A stretch of DNA of 16,746 bases from Streptomyces scopuliridis RB72 (GCF_000718095.1 NZ_JOEI01000048.1:1-16746), one strand, 5' to 3'; positions 7,875 through 15,328 are shown, numbered from the stretch's first letter. Notes: generated by a model not told the origin, from the letters alone. Numbers and translations are program-made.

Positions 7875-7922
7875 CGAGGGGCGTATGTGGCGCCGAACTT
7901 GAGGCGCCACATACGCCCCTCG
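7875..7922. terminator. Perfect 20-bp-stem hairpin between haloperoxidase and MerR gene
   Basis: CGAGGGGCGTATGTGGCGCC (7875-7894) is exactly complementary to 7903-7922, with the 8-nt loop GAACTTGA. No T tract follows on either strand. Such tailless long stems are common actinobacterial terminators. The structure ends only 19 nt before the MerR ATG, so if transcribed into that mRNA it would lie right against the ribosome site. Confidence 0.7.
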
Positions 7923-7941
7923 AACGCGAGAGGGATACGAC

Positions 7942-8718
7942 ATGCCGTGGAGCACTCGCCAGCTCGCTGAGCTGGCGGACACAACAGTGAACACCATCCG
8001 CCACTATCACCATCTCGGTCTGCTCGATGAACCGGAGCGCCGGCACAACGGATACAAGCAGTACGAGGTGCGGCACCTGGTGAGTCTGCTGCGCATCCGA
8101 CGTCTCGCAGAGCTCGGTGTGCCGCTCGCACAGATCGGTGACGTCAGCGCCGACACCGACAGCGCACCGGGTGTCCTGCGCGACCTCGACGCCGAACTCC
8201 AGAGGCGCATCGAACGCTTGAAGAAGGCGCGGACGGACATCGCAGCAATCCTCCGCTCCCGCGCGCCGGCGGACGTCCCTGCCGGATTCGAGTCCGTGGC
8301 ATCTCGACTGTCCGAGGCCGACAGCTCGATGATTCACATCTACGGACAGCTGTACGACCAGAACGCATTGGCGGACGTTCAGAAGATGGTGGAGGCGGAC
8401 ACCGATGACGTCAGTGCTGACATCGATCGATTGCCGGCGGACGCAGACGAGGAGACGCGGAAACTTCTGGTCGAAAGGCTCGCGCGGATTCTCACGCAGA
8501 ATCTCATCGACTATCCGTGGATAAGCGATCCTGCTTCGCACCTGTCCAAGAGCGGATACGTCACCGCGCAGACGTTCGTGGACGCTATGTCGGAGCTGTA
8601 CAACCCTGCCCAATTGGCCGTGATTGTCCAAGCCAGCACTCTTGCGCAAGACCGAGTGTGTGTCATGCAAAAGCAGAGTGGAAAGGCGGACAGGGCACCT
8701 GCTCCACGCAGGGCTTGA
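7942..8718 (+). CDS. MerR-family transcriptional regulator
   Basis: A DNA-binding regulator with the MerR winged HTH at residues 3-70: STRQLAELADTTVNTIRHYH then HLGLLDEPERRHNGYKQYE, with RLAELGVPLAQIGDV as the end of the domain. A long helix (about 80-110, LRDLDAELQRRIERLKKART) would form the dimer coiled coil. The remaining ~150 residues are an uncharacterised, acidic, probably ligand-sensing domain with no Cys cluster for metals. The start ATG 7942 has GAGAGGGA about 7 nt upstream. A promoter of MerR-operator geometry lies 80-110 bp downstream of the gene, in front of the Tap-like lipoprotein gene, and is the most likely target. A perfect hairpin lies just upstream. Confidence 0.9.
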   Translation: MPWSTRQLAELADTTVNTIRHYHHLGLLDEPERRHNGYKQYEVRHLVSLLRIRRLAELGVPLAQIGDVSADTDSAPGVLRDLDAELQRRIERLKKARTDIAAILRSRAPADVPAGFESVASRLSEADSSMIHIYGQLYDQNALADVQKMVEADTDDVSADIDRLPADADEETRKLLVERLARILTQNLIDYPWISDPASHLSKSGYVTAQTFVDAMSELYNPAQLAVIVQASTLAQDRVCVMQKQSGKADRAPAPRRA

Positions 8719-8796
8719 TCATGATCCGATGGCATGGACCTCGATGAAGGCAGGTTGTCGCAGGGTTGTCCAGTCAGGGAGCAGAGCCGTAGGCGC

Positions 8797-8827
8797 TTGA
8801 CTCTGTCCTTGGAACACAGGGTGGACT
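8797..8827 (+). promoter_or_regulatory. MerR-type promoter/operator with 19-bp spacer
   Basis: A -35 TTGACT (8797-8802) and a -10-like TGGACT (8822-8827) are separated by 19 bp, the over-long spacing of MerR-activated promoters. An imperfect dyad, ACTCTGT (8800-8806) against ACAGGGT (8816-8822), matches 6 of 7 pairs and is centred within 1 bp of the middle of the spacer. It lies between the MerR gene and the Tap-like gene, pointing at the latter. The -10 match is weak, as expected for an activator-dependent promoter. Confidence 0.55.
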
Positions 8828-8908
8828 TCGTCGCGGGGGGGGGAGGCGTGTATGTCCGACTCGGTTCCCCGCTGTTAAGTGACTGTGCACAACAAGGAGA
8901 GACCACTC

Positions 8909-10654
8909 GTGTTCCATGACGGATCCGAACGATTGAATGCCAGACGAGCCCGCCGATGGCGACCGCTGATCGCAGCGGTCGCCATCGGCGCGTTCACAGC
9001 GTCGGTGGTGTCCTGTAGTGACCGCGAAGAGACGGAGGTACCGGATGTCGCAGCGCTGGCAGGACCACTCGCCGATCAGGAGTTGATCTGGGAGGCCTGC
9101 GATTTCAGCAGCGATGGCCCTCCTATTCCGGGAGCGGACACAGCCAATGTCAAGTGCGCGACTGTCAAGGTGCCGCGGGACTGGCTGAATCCGGATCCGG
9201 AGGTCACGTGGGATGTTCGCATTTCGCAGGCGCAGAATATTAATCCTTCGGACCCCGACTACCACACAACGGTCATCGCGCATCCCGGTGGACCGTACGC
9301 ATCCGGGCTGTCGTACAGCACCGCTGTCCAGATGTACACCCCAGAGCTTCGTTCGACGACGAATTACGTCAGCTTCGACCAGCGCGGCCTCGGGCAGTCG
9401 AGTCACGCGGAATGCACGTACGAATACGATCCGGCCGGCGGGCCATCGGCTGCGGCGAAGGCAATCGGCGAAGCCTGTTCAAAAGATGCCGATGTTGCGA
9501 CGATGACGACCGAGCAGGCTGCCTACGACATGGACTTCATCCGTCATCTACTCGGCCTCGATAAGGTGACCTATATGGGTTACTCCTACGGCACCTGGCT
9601 GGGGGCATGGTACGGCAGTCTCTTCTCCGACAACATCGAGCGTATGGTCCTCGATTCGGCGACAGATTCAACACAAAAATCGATTCAGGCCCTGTACAAC
9701 GCGGCCCACGAGGGCCGTGACCGCCAGTTCCGCCTGCATATGATCAACTGGATTTCACGCAATGACGAGGTCTTCGGACTCGGGACGGATCCGGAAGCGA
9801 TCTGGAAGCGATATTTTGCAGCGACAAGCACGCCTGAGAAATCACTCGCGGCGCAGTACGCCTGGAATGCAGTGAACGGCCCCGCGGCATTCTCGAATCC
9901 AATTGGGTATCGGGCGGTGGGAAGCCTCGTGGCGGGCATCATCGCCGAGGGAGAGGCTCCTTCCAAACCAGTCGTCCCCGCGGAATCCGCCGCTCGCGTC
10001 GTCGATCAGACTGAGCTGACTGACGAACAGCGCGCCGCAGCGCACAAGAGGCTCGCGCTGTTGGCGGCGCCACATAAGAGCAAGCCGGGAGAGCCTATCC
10101 GGGGCAAGTATGACTACGTCATCGAGTTCACCGCCTGCACAGATGGGCAGTGGACGCAGGGACTCGATTACTGGGAGGACTTCCACAAGCGCACTGCGCC
10201 CCTCGCGCCTCTGTCAGAGCAGTTCGGGCTCCTCGTAACGCCGACGTGTGCGTTCTGGCCGACGGAGTCGAAGATGCCGACGCAGGACGACAGCTTCCCC
10301 GAGACCATCGTCCTGCAGAGCGAGCTCGACTCGATGACGCCGTTTGAGCAGGGCTGGGCGGCCGGCACGGGACTGCCAAACACGAGCTTGATCGCGGTCG
10401 ACAACGAGAGCGTTCACGGTGTCTTCCCCTACGGCACGGAGGAAGTGGACCGCCCGGTGATCGACTTCCTGCTCGGCGGAGACCGCCCCGCACAGACCAT
10501 TGTCGCGGCCGGCAAACCCCTGCCCCTGGAGCAGTCCACGTACGAGTCGTGGACGCCGCTCGATGAGAACGCCGAACACGGCACCGAAGCCCCTTTGTTC
10601 ACGGATCCGACCATCCCGGCGGAGACGGGCGTAGTGCGGGAGCCAAGGAGTTAG
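8909..10654 (+). CDS. Tap-like secreted lipoprotein peptidase (alpha/beta-hydrolase with TAP C-terminal domain)
   Basis: An exported serine hydrolase of the tripeptidyl-aminopeptidase/SlpD-SlpE group, expected to trim short peptides outside the membrane. Translation from GTG 8909 (AAGGAGA at 8894-8900) gives 581 residues. A twin-basic-rich N-terminus (NARRARRW) and hydrophobic segment (PLIAAVAIGAFTASVV) end in the lipobox VVSC, with Cys36 the predicted lipidated residue. The hydrolase core shows AHPGGPYASG, VSFDQRGLGQSS and S226 in MGYSYGTW. The TAP-like C-terminal part supplies D474 in LQSELDSMTPFEQG and H503 in NESVHGVFPYG. The frame is open from GTG 8879, but those codons would precede the signal peptide without a ribosome site. 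The gene lies behind a MerR-type promoter and ahead of a hairpin. Confidence 0.9.
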   Translation: MFHDGSERLNARRARRWRPLIAAVAIGAFTASVVSCSDREETEVPDVAALAGPLADQELIWEACDFSSDGPPIPGADTANVKCATVKVPRDWLNPDPEVTWDVRISQAQNINPSDPDYHTTVIAHPGGPYASGLSYSTAVQMYTPELRSTTNYVSFDQRGLGQSSHAECTYEYDPAGGPSAAAKAIGEACSKDADVATMTTEQAAYDMDFIRHLLGLDKVTYMGYSYGTWLGAWYGSLFSDNIERMVLDSATDSTQKSIQALYNAAHEGRDRQFRLHMINWISRNDEVFGLGTDPEAIWKRYFAATSTPEKSLAAQYAWNAVNGPAAFSNPIGYRAVGSLVAGIIAEGEAPSKPVVPAESAARVVDQTELTDEQRAAAHKRLALLAAPHKSKPGEPIRGKYDYVIEFTACTDGQWTQGLDYWEDFHKRTAPLAPLSEQFGLLVTPTCAFWPTESKMPTQDDSFPETIVLQSELDSMTPFEQGWAAGTGLPNTSLIAVDNESVHGVFPYGTEEVDRPVIDFLLGGDRPAQTIVAAGKPLPLEQSTYESWTPLDENAEHGTEAPLFTDPTIPAETGVVREPRS

Positions 10655-10701
10655 AAGAGGAGGCTGACAGGATCCCTCCTGCCAACTGACCTGAAGCGGA
10701 G

Positions 10702-10738
10702 CAGTTGCAGCGGCAGGTCGGAGCCGCCGTTGCAACTG
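10702..10738 (+). terminator. Hairpin after the Tap-like gene
   Basis: CAGTTGCA (10702-10709) pairs with TGCAACTG (10731-10738). Inside, GCGGC (10710-10714) pairs with GCCGC (10723-10727), leaving a 3-nt bulge. TTTGGTGG follows. It lies 47 nt past the stop at 10654. Confidence 0.6.
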
Positions 10739-10873
10739 TTTGGTGGCGTCGCGGCCCAGGGCGGCATGGCTGGCCTCGACGCGCCTTGGTTGATCCAGCG
10801 GACCAAGAGGCCTACTTCGGCATCCTCAGCCTCGATCGACAGCAGTTCACACCACAGGAGAAGGTACCGACGA

Positions 10874-11617
10874 ATGACTCAGCAGCCTGACGAACCATCC
10901 ATCGAGGCATGGGCAAAGACACCCTGGAGGGCAAGTAGTCCTGACTCCCCGATCCTGCCCGAGGACCTCCTGCTTCTCCTCTTTCAACCCGAGTCCGGGG
11001 TCATCGCAGGCGAGAACACTCTCTTCTACGTGCTCGCCGGAGCTGTGCTCGCGGACCTTGCCCTTCACGAATCTGTAGCAATAAAGACAACCCGGACTGG
11101 GTCCGTCAACGTGGAAGCCGTCCGGGAGAAGGCGCCGTCGGATGAGATCCTCCTCTCCGCCTGGGAATATGTGTCGGACAAACCCCGTGGCGTCCAGACG
11201 GTGCTCCCCGCGATCGGTCCGAGACTCCGTCAACCTCTGTTGGAACGCCTCATCGCACGCGGCGACATTCGCAGGGACAACCGCAAGGTACTTGGTTTCT
11301 TCAACACGACCGTCCTCAAGGACAGTCAAAACGGGCGTCGGGCTGGCCTCCTCAAGGAAGTCCGCGACGTCCTCGTCGACGGTACGGAGCCAACCGCTCG
11401 CATCGCCGCACTTGCTGCACTGATCTGGGGCAGCGGCGCGCTCCACCAGTTCGACCCGCAGATCCCCTGGACCTCGTCAGTGATCAACCGTGCTCAGGAG
11501 CTGGAACGCGGCAACTGGGGTGCCGGAGCCGTCGGCGAAGCGGTCGCACGCACCATGACCGCGGTCATGGTCAATAGCGTCATCAGTACAGCCGCCGTAG
11601 TGTCGCCGGATCAGTGA
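10874..11617 (+). CDS. GPP34 (GOLPH3/Vps74-like) family protein
   Basis: A bacterial homologue of the Golgi phosphoprotein 3 family, which in eukaryotes binds phosphatidylinositol-4-phosphate. In actinobacteria these proteins are common but their role is unclear. From ATG 10874 (AGGAGAAGG a few nt upstream) the protein has 247 residues. The family hallmark ILPEDLLLLLFQPESG appears at about 28-43, followed by LFYVLAGAVLADLAL. RGVQTVLPAIGPRLRQPLLE and ARGDIRRDNRKVLGFFNTTV follow as in relatives. The C-terminal helices (ARIAALAALIWGSGALHQF..., AVGEAVARTMTAV) match the family's end, so the gene looks complete. The frame is open from 10730, but the upstream codons are not family-like. An IS5 relic begins directly after the stop. 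Confidence 0.88.
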   Translation: MTQQPDEPSIEAWAKTPWRASSPDSPILPEDLLLLLFQPESGVIAGENTLFYVLAGAVLADLALHESVAIKTTRTGSVNVEAVREKAPSDEILLSAWEYVSDKPRGVQTVLPAIGPRLRQPLLERLIARGDIRRDNRKVLGFFNTTVLKDSQNGRRAGLLKEVRDVLVDGTEPTARIAALAALIWGSGALHQFDPQIPWTSSVINRAQELERGNWGAGAVGEAVARTMTAVMVNSVISTAAVVSPDQ

Positions 11618-11618
11618 G

Positions 11619-11800
11619 TCACCGGCCAGCTGGACGGCAAGTGCGTTGCTTGTATGCCTCGCGGTCGAAGGCCGGTGGTCTGCCACTGGCCTGTCCACGC
11701 TGCCGCCGGTTGACTGCTCGTCGGCCCGTTCCGGGATCACCGCGCGGATGCCGCGTCTGCGCAGGTGGTCGCAGATCTCCCGGGAGGAGTACGCCTAATG
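11619..11800 (-). mobile_element. IS5-family transposase C-terminal fragment, frameshifted
   Basis: On the minus strand one frame gives AYSSREICDHLRRRGIRAVI and PERADEQ. After a frameshift the next gives GQASGRPPAFDREAYKQR. These are consecutive blocks of IS5-family transposases (DKAYSSRAIRDHLRRRGIRAVIPE..., GRPPAFDREAYKGRN), the DDE region before the final catalytic Glu. The C-terminal block after KQR and everything N-terminal of AYSSRE are missing. The fragment abuts the GPP34 stop at 11617. It is inactive. Confidence 0.65.
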
Positions 11801-12071
11801 GGCAGTGAAGCGGGGCGCCGCCAGGCCCACCCCGGTCCGTCGAGGCCCTGAAAGAGACTGCGGGCCCCGCTTCACAGAGAGCACTTCGTAGTGGTGGTCG
11901 GTGCCGGGAAAGCCGCAGAGTACGCCCGGGCCCTGGAGCCGTTCGACAAGCACCGGCCCCCGGCACCGTCCACCACCACGAGACCGGACGCGATCACCTC
12001 TCATCATGCCTGGAGCCGGCCGAGCTCCCGAGCAGACCGAGGGCCCGCGGGTCGCTGGGGTCACGAACGGC
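11801..12071. other. Unassigned stretch between IS5 fragment and MITE
   Basis: No gene is supported. A minus-strand frame reads VDGAGGRCRGPVLVERLQGP and GVLCGFPGTDHHYEVLSV, which has a protein-like look, but I do not recognise it and it lacks family-consistent ends. The stretch is probably further insertion-sequence or gene debris. Confidence 0.35.
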
Positions 12072-12238
12072 TAGGGCCTGTCCGGTCGATCTTCGTGGAT
12101 CAGCCCGCGGCGTCTGGTGCCGTGCATCGCAAGGCGGAGGATCACCCATGTACTGGACGTACTTGGGTGACTCCGACAACGCGGCGAGGTGCGGTGCCAG
12201 GCGTCGCGGGCCCGCGAAGATCGACCGGACAGGCCCTA
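12072..12238. mobile_element. MITE-like palindromic element, 167 bp
   Basis: Perfect 24-bp terminal inverted repeats occupy 12072-12095 and 12215-12238. The left begins TAGGGCCTGTCCGGTCGATC and the right is its exact complement. The interior is also an imperfect palindrome: CCCGCGGCGTCTGG against CCAGGCGTCGCGGG, and CACCCA against TGGGTG at the centre near 12156, so the whole element could fold into one hairpin. It encodes no protein. TA at both outer ends suggests a TA target duplication; CTAG at the left edge and CTAA at the right also fit IS5-type (IS427-like) targets. It lies between an IS5 scrap and an IS110 gene. Confidence 0.75.
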
Positions 12239-12344
12239 ATCGGATGCTGGGCCATCGAGCCCTTCCATTAGGGAGACGCGTGCCCCCCGCACGGCCACGA
12301 CCAGCAGCAACACGCCCCCTGACCGAGAGGACGACAAGGCCACG
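12239..12344 (+). other. Non-coding left flank of the IS110-like element
   Basis: These 106 nt between the MITE and the IS110-like start codon contain no gene. In IS110-family elements the non-coding end before the transposase can encode the bridge RNA that guides recombination. A truncated version may lie here. The structure was not computed. Confidence 0.3.
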
Positions 12345-12872
12345 ATGACCGTCACCTGCGGGATCGACTGGGCCAGCGACCACCACGACGTCGCTCTGGT
12401 CGACCGCGAAGGAACTCTCCTGGCCCGAGCCCGGATCACCGACGACGCTGTCGGCCTGCAACAACTCCTGGCCCTTCTCACCACCCACGGCGATCACCCG
12501 GACGCCCCGATCCCGGTCGCGATCGAAACGTCCCGCGGACCGCTCGTGGCTTGCCTGCGAGCCACCAAACGCCCTATCTGTGCGATCAACCCGATGGCAG
12601 CGGCCCGCTACCGAGACCGGCACGCGGTCGCCGGCAAAGAAGTCCGACCACCCCGACGCCACGGTGCTGGCGAACATTTTGCGCACCGCCCGAGCCGCCA
12701 CCGGCCGCTGGCCGATGACAGCGAACTCGCCCAGGCCATCGCCGTCCTGGCCCGCGCCCAGCAGGACGCCGTCCGGTACCGAACTCAGGCCGGCAACAGA
12801 CTCCGCTCCCACCTGCGCGAATACCTCCCCGGATTCCTCTCCGCCTTCCAGCACACACGCGAAACCGCCTAG
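12345..12872 (+). pseudogene. IS110-family transposase, truncated with a pair of compensating frameshifts
   Basis: The N-terminal half of a DEDD recombinase. The first catalytic Asp is D8 in CGIDWASDHHDVALVDREG and the Glu is E61 in PVAIETSRG. NPMAAARYRDRH follows as in the family. Between about 12635 and 12700 the reading shifts. The expected block KKSDHPDATVLANILRT, which holds the next two catalytic Asp residues, is present only in the +1 frame. The original frame resumes at RPLADDSELAQAIAVLARAQ and runs to HLREYLPGFLSAF, then stops after HTRETA. The C-terminal Transposase_20 domain (about 200 residues with the catalytic Ser) is missing. As it stands it cannot be active. The frameshift pair could be decay or sequencing error; the truncation is real. 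Confidence 0.75.
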
Positions 12873-12909
12873 CAGTGCGTGCCGCCCTTGTCCGCAGGAC
12901 GTCGCGCTC

Positions 12910-13356
12910 TCACGAAGGGGGAAGTACGAGCTTGCCGCTCTGGTGCCCCCGTCGGCTGACCTGCAGCGCGGCCGCCACCTCGTCGAGGGGGTACGTCCGC
13001 TGGATCGACATCCGCAGCTGCCCCGCCTTGATGAGGGCGAGGATGTCCCCTTGCGCTTGGGGTCCACCAGTTTTCGGCTCGGTCAGGTGAATCTGGATAC
13101 CGCTCCCGGCTGCATCGTGGGCCAGTAGGGAGAGGACACGTTCCGGGCCGCGGCCGAGTTCGATCGAGTCCTGGATCTCACCGCGGCCGGAGGCGTCGGG
13201 GACCGCGTCGACTCCCCGCGGGAAGGTGACCCGTACGCGCTCGACCAGCCCTCTACTGTAGCGGCCGGTTGCACGCCGAAGGAGCGGAGCAGCTCGTGGT
13301 TGCCCTCGTTCGCGGTGCCGGCGACGCGCACGCCCCGGTCGACGGCAAGCTGTCAC
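12910..13356 (-). pseudogene. C-terminal remnant of a zinc-type/quinone oxidoreductase (MDR superfamily)
   Basis: The minus-strand frame contains GLVERVRVTFPRGVDAVPDA, SGRGEIQDSIEL, LRMSIQRTYPLDEVAAALQV and the end SGKLVLPPS. These match the NADP-binding and C-terminal parts of medium-chain quinone oxidoreductase-like proteins. The preceding block RVAGTANEGNHELLRSFGVQ (about 13330-13270) is in another frame, so there is a frameshift near 13265. About 13345 is where the GxGxxG strand would precede QLAVDRG, but it is gone, so roughly 150 N-terminal residues are missing. Nothing suggests a functional product. It lies between the IS110 remnant and a terminator. Confidence 0.65.
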
Positions 13357-13412
13357 CGCAATTTCAGGATCTCACCTTGAAGTGAGTGCTCACGAGAAGC
13401 CGGTGCACCTCT

Positions 13413-13450
13413 GAGAAACGGGCCGCCGGAATCTCCGGCGACCCGTTCTC
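13413..13450 (-). terminator. Hairpin terminator of the substrate-binding/isochorismatase operon
   Basis: GAGAAACGGGCCGCCGGA pairs with TCCGGCGACCCGTTCTC across a 3-nt loop with one or two mismatches. It lies 27 bp beyond the stop of the minus-strand gene ending at 13477. Read on the minus strand the right arm runs into TTTCTC. It could work in both directions. Confidence 0.7.
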
Positions 13451-13476
13451 GAAAGGCTGCGATTGGCTTCCGTCAC

Positions 13477-14787
13477 TCACTCGGCGGCGAGAGCTTCCGC
13501 GTAGGGGAAGATGAGCTTGCCGGAAGAAGATTCCGGTGGGGACACGACGATCTGACTCGACCCGTTCTGGAATTGACCGACCTCATGGCCGGATATTCCC
13601 TGGAACTGGACCTGCAGGACGCGCGGCTCCGACCACTCTCCCTTGGCTCCGAACCTGACATCGCCCATGACGGTCGGGAAGGTCGCCTCCCGTGCGTACG
13701 CCGAGAGGCTCGCGTCGTCGAAACCGCCTGTCGCTTCGACGGCTTGGGCGACCACCTGCATCTGTGCATAGGCGAGTGGAGCCATGTAATGCCCCAGGAG
13801 GTCGACACCGGCTTCGCTGGACTGTTCCTGGTAGGTGTTCAGCAGTTCCTGAACACCCGGGAACATCATTTTGGGCACCGGCGCCCAGTACTCGTAGTTC
13901 ACGAAACCGTTGAGCAGCGGGCCGAGCTTCGTCCTGACCGCTGTGTTCTGCGGTCCGATCATGGCACCGCCGACCATCTTCGGCCGGAAGTGATGAGAAC
14001 GGATGGTGCGCACCAGGCCTACCGAATCGGCCAGGTAGGAGCACAGGAACAACAGGTCACTGCCGCTTTCGGCGACCGCGTCGATAACGGGCGCGAAATC
14101 CTCGGTCGACAGTGGATATGTGACTTCGTGGACCACCTGTATGCCGTACTTCTCGGCATTCGCCTTGGCGCCGAGAACGGGATTGCGTGAGAACTCGGCC
14201 TCAGCAGACACGAGCGCCACGGTTTCCGGCCGGGGGGTCTGCTCCGCGGCGAGCGCGAAGAACCCCTCCGTGAGTGCGGCATTTGGATCTGGCCCGGTGG
14301 GGATCATGGCGAAGTAGTTCGGATAGAGGAGCGCGTTGTTGACGCCGAGGCCCATCAGCCCGACGAAGAAACGCTCCCGCTCCACTATCAACGGCATGGC
14401 CGGCAGCAGGGTGTTGGTTCCGTATCCACCGATGACGAGATCCACGTCGTGCTCGTCGATCAGCCGCTCGTAGATCCTGGGAACGTTGTCGGCGTTCCCT
14501 TGGTCGTCGTACCGGACGAACTCGACAGGACGGCCGAGAAGTCCGCCTCGGCTGTTGATATCTTTACGCCAGATTTCATGGGCGAGACGGGCCGACCGGC
14601 TGTTGTCCGCGAGGGAACCGGTTAACGACAGGCAGTACCCGATACGGATCGGTGCCGGGGTAGCGGGAATGTCAGGCCTCGCTTTCGGTGGGCGTGGCCA
14701 GGAGTTGCATCTCCCAGGTGAAGGCCACACCGCTGGCACCGCCGTGCTGCGCCTGGACCTCGGCGGCGCCCTGCACGGTCTTCTCAC
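13477..14787 (-). CDS. ABC-type substrate-binding protein (amide/branched-chain amino-acid, AmiC/UrtA-like), start uncertain
   Basis: A type I periplasmic-binding fold of the Leu/Ile/Val-BP group that also contains the amide sensor AmiC and urea-binding UrtA. The conserved core begins PIRIGYCLSLTGSLADNSRS at codon 47 and continues with GGLLGRPVEFVRYDDQGN, DVDLVIGGYGTN, YFAMIPTGPDPN, DLLFLCSYLADSVGLV and YEYWAPVPKM. The product is about 390 residues of real domain. The open frame reaches ATG 14787, but its first ~38 codons are Pro/Arg-rich antisense-like sequence overlapping the end of the isochorismatase gene (stop at 14672), and no signal peptide or lipobox exists. The core starts about 23 nt past that stop, with no ATG/GTG in between. 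It may be cytoplasmic like AmiC or have lost its N-terminus. Cotranscription with the isochorismatase gene is likely. Confidence 0.8.
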   Translation of the reverse strand: MRRPCRAPPRSRRSTAVPAVWPSPGRCNSWPRPPKARPDIPATPAPIRIGYCLSLTGSLADNSRSARLAHEIWRKDINSRGGLLGRPVEFVRYDDQGNADNVPRIYERLIDEHDVDLVIGGYGTNTLLPAMPLIVERERFFVGLMGLGVNNALLYPNYFAMIPTGPDPNAALTEGFFALAAEQTPRPETVALVSAEAEFSRNPVLGAKANAEKYGIQVVHEVTYPLSTEDFAPVIDAVAESGSDLLFLCSYLADSVGLVRTIRSHHFRPKMVGGAMIGPQNTAVRTKLGPLLNGFVNYEYWAPVPKMMFPGVQELLNTYQEQSSEAGVDLLGHYMAPLAYAQMQVVAQAVEATGGFDDASLSAYAREATFPTVMGDVRFGAKGEWSEPRVLQVQFQGISGHEVGQFQNGSSQIVVSPPESSSGKLIFPYAEALAAE

Positions 14788-15328
14788 GGGCCCAGTCGCG
14801 CTGCCACTCCCCCATCACGGCCATCCAGGTGATCGGGACCACGCCCGCCTGGATCATGCGCTGCACCGCCATGTCGTGGGCCTCCTTCGAGACACCGCCC
14901 GACGCGTCGGTGACGACGAAGACCTCGAAGCCCTCGCCCGCCGCCTGTATCGCCGGCATAGCCACACAGATCTCCGTCCAGAGGCCGGCGATGATCAGCT
15001 TCTTGCGGCCGGTCGCCTTGACGGCATTCACAACACGCTCGTCCTGCCAGGTGTTGATGAAGGTCCTGTTGATCGGCTTCTGCTCCGGGAACACATCCTG
15101 CAGACCCTGAAGAAGAAGACCACCGCGCTCCTCCAGAACGGTTGTCAGAATGGTCGGAACGTCGAACACCTTGGCGGCCTTGGCGAGCCCGACGGCGTTG
15201 TTGATGACCATCGTCGGTTCGTGGCTGTGCAGGTTGGCGACCTGGAACGGCTGGTGGTCGATGAGGGCGAGCACGCTCTCCTCGGGCGTCAGCAGCGCGC
15301 CGAGTCCGGCCTTGTTCTCAGTACTCAC
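14672..15328 (-). CDS. Isochorismatase-family cysteine hydrolase, YcaC-like
   Basis: A cytoplasmic cysteine hydrolase of the isochorismatase superfamily, 218 residues from GTG 15328 (AGAAGGGGAA just upstream). The catalytic Asp is D24 in LALIDHQPFQ. The nucleophile is C121 in IIAGLWTEICVAMPAIQAA, matching the GVVTEVCVA motif of YcaC-type proteins. FEVFVVTDASGG and QRMIQAGVVPITWMAVMGEW follow as in YcaC. The Lys of the usual Cys-Asp-Lys triad is not obvious in NRTFINTWQD, where NRT occupies the expected area. The substrate is unknown. The frame is open to 15439, but the ribosome site fixes 15328. A clear promoter with flanking palindromes lies 130-160 bp upstream. The next gene is a substrate-binding protein of the amide/urea type, suggesting a small amide as substrate. 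Confidence 0.9.
   Translation of the reverse strand: MSTENKAGLGALLTPEESVLALIDHQPFQVANLHSHEPTMVINNAVGLAKAAKVFDVPTILTTVLEERGGLLLQGLQDVFPEQKPINRTFINTWQDERVVNAVKATGRKKLIIAGLWTEICVAMPAIQAAGEGFEVFVVTDASGGVSKEAHDMAVQRMIQAGVVPITWMAVMGEWQRDWAREKTVQGAAEVQAQHGGASGVAFTWEMQLLATPTESEA

Noticed and set aside
8835..8846. Run of nine G's upstream of the Tap-like gene as a G-quadruplex element
   Set aside because: A single homopolymer without four spaced G-tracts; could equally be a sequencing artefact.
11994..13067. 357-codon minus-strand open frame across the MITE and IS110 remnant
   Set aside because: It reads through a MITE and antisense of a transposase; no coherent protein.
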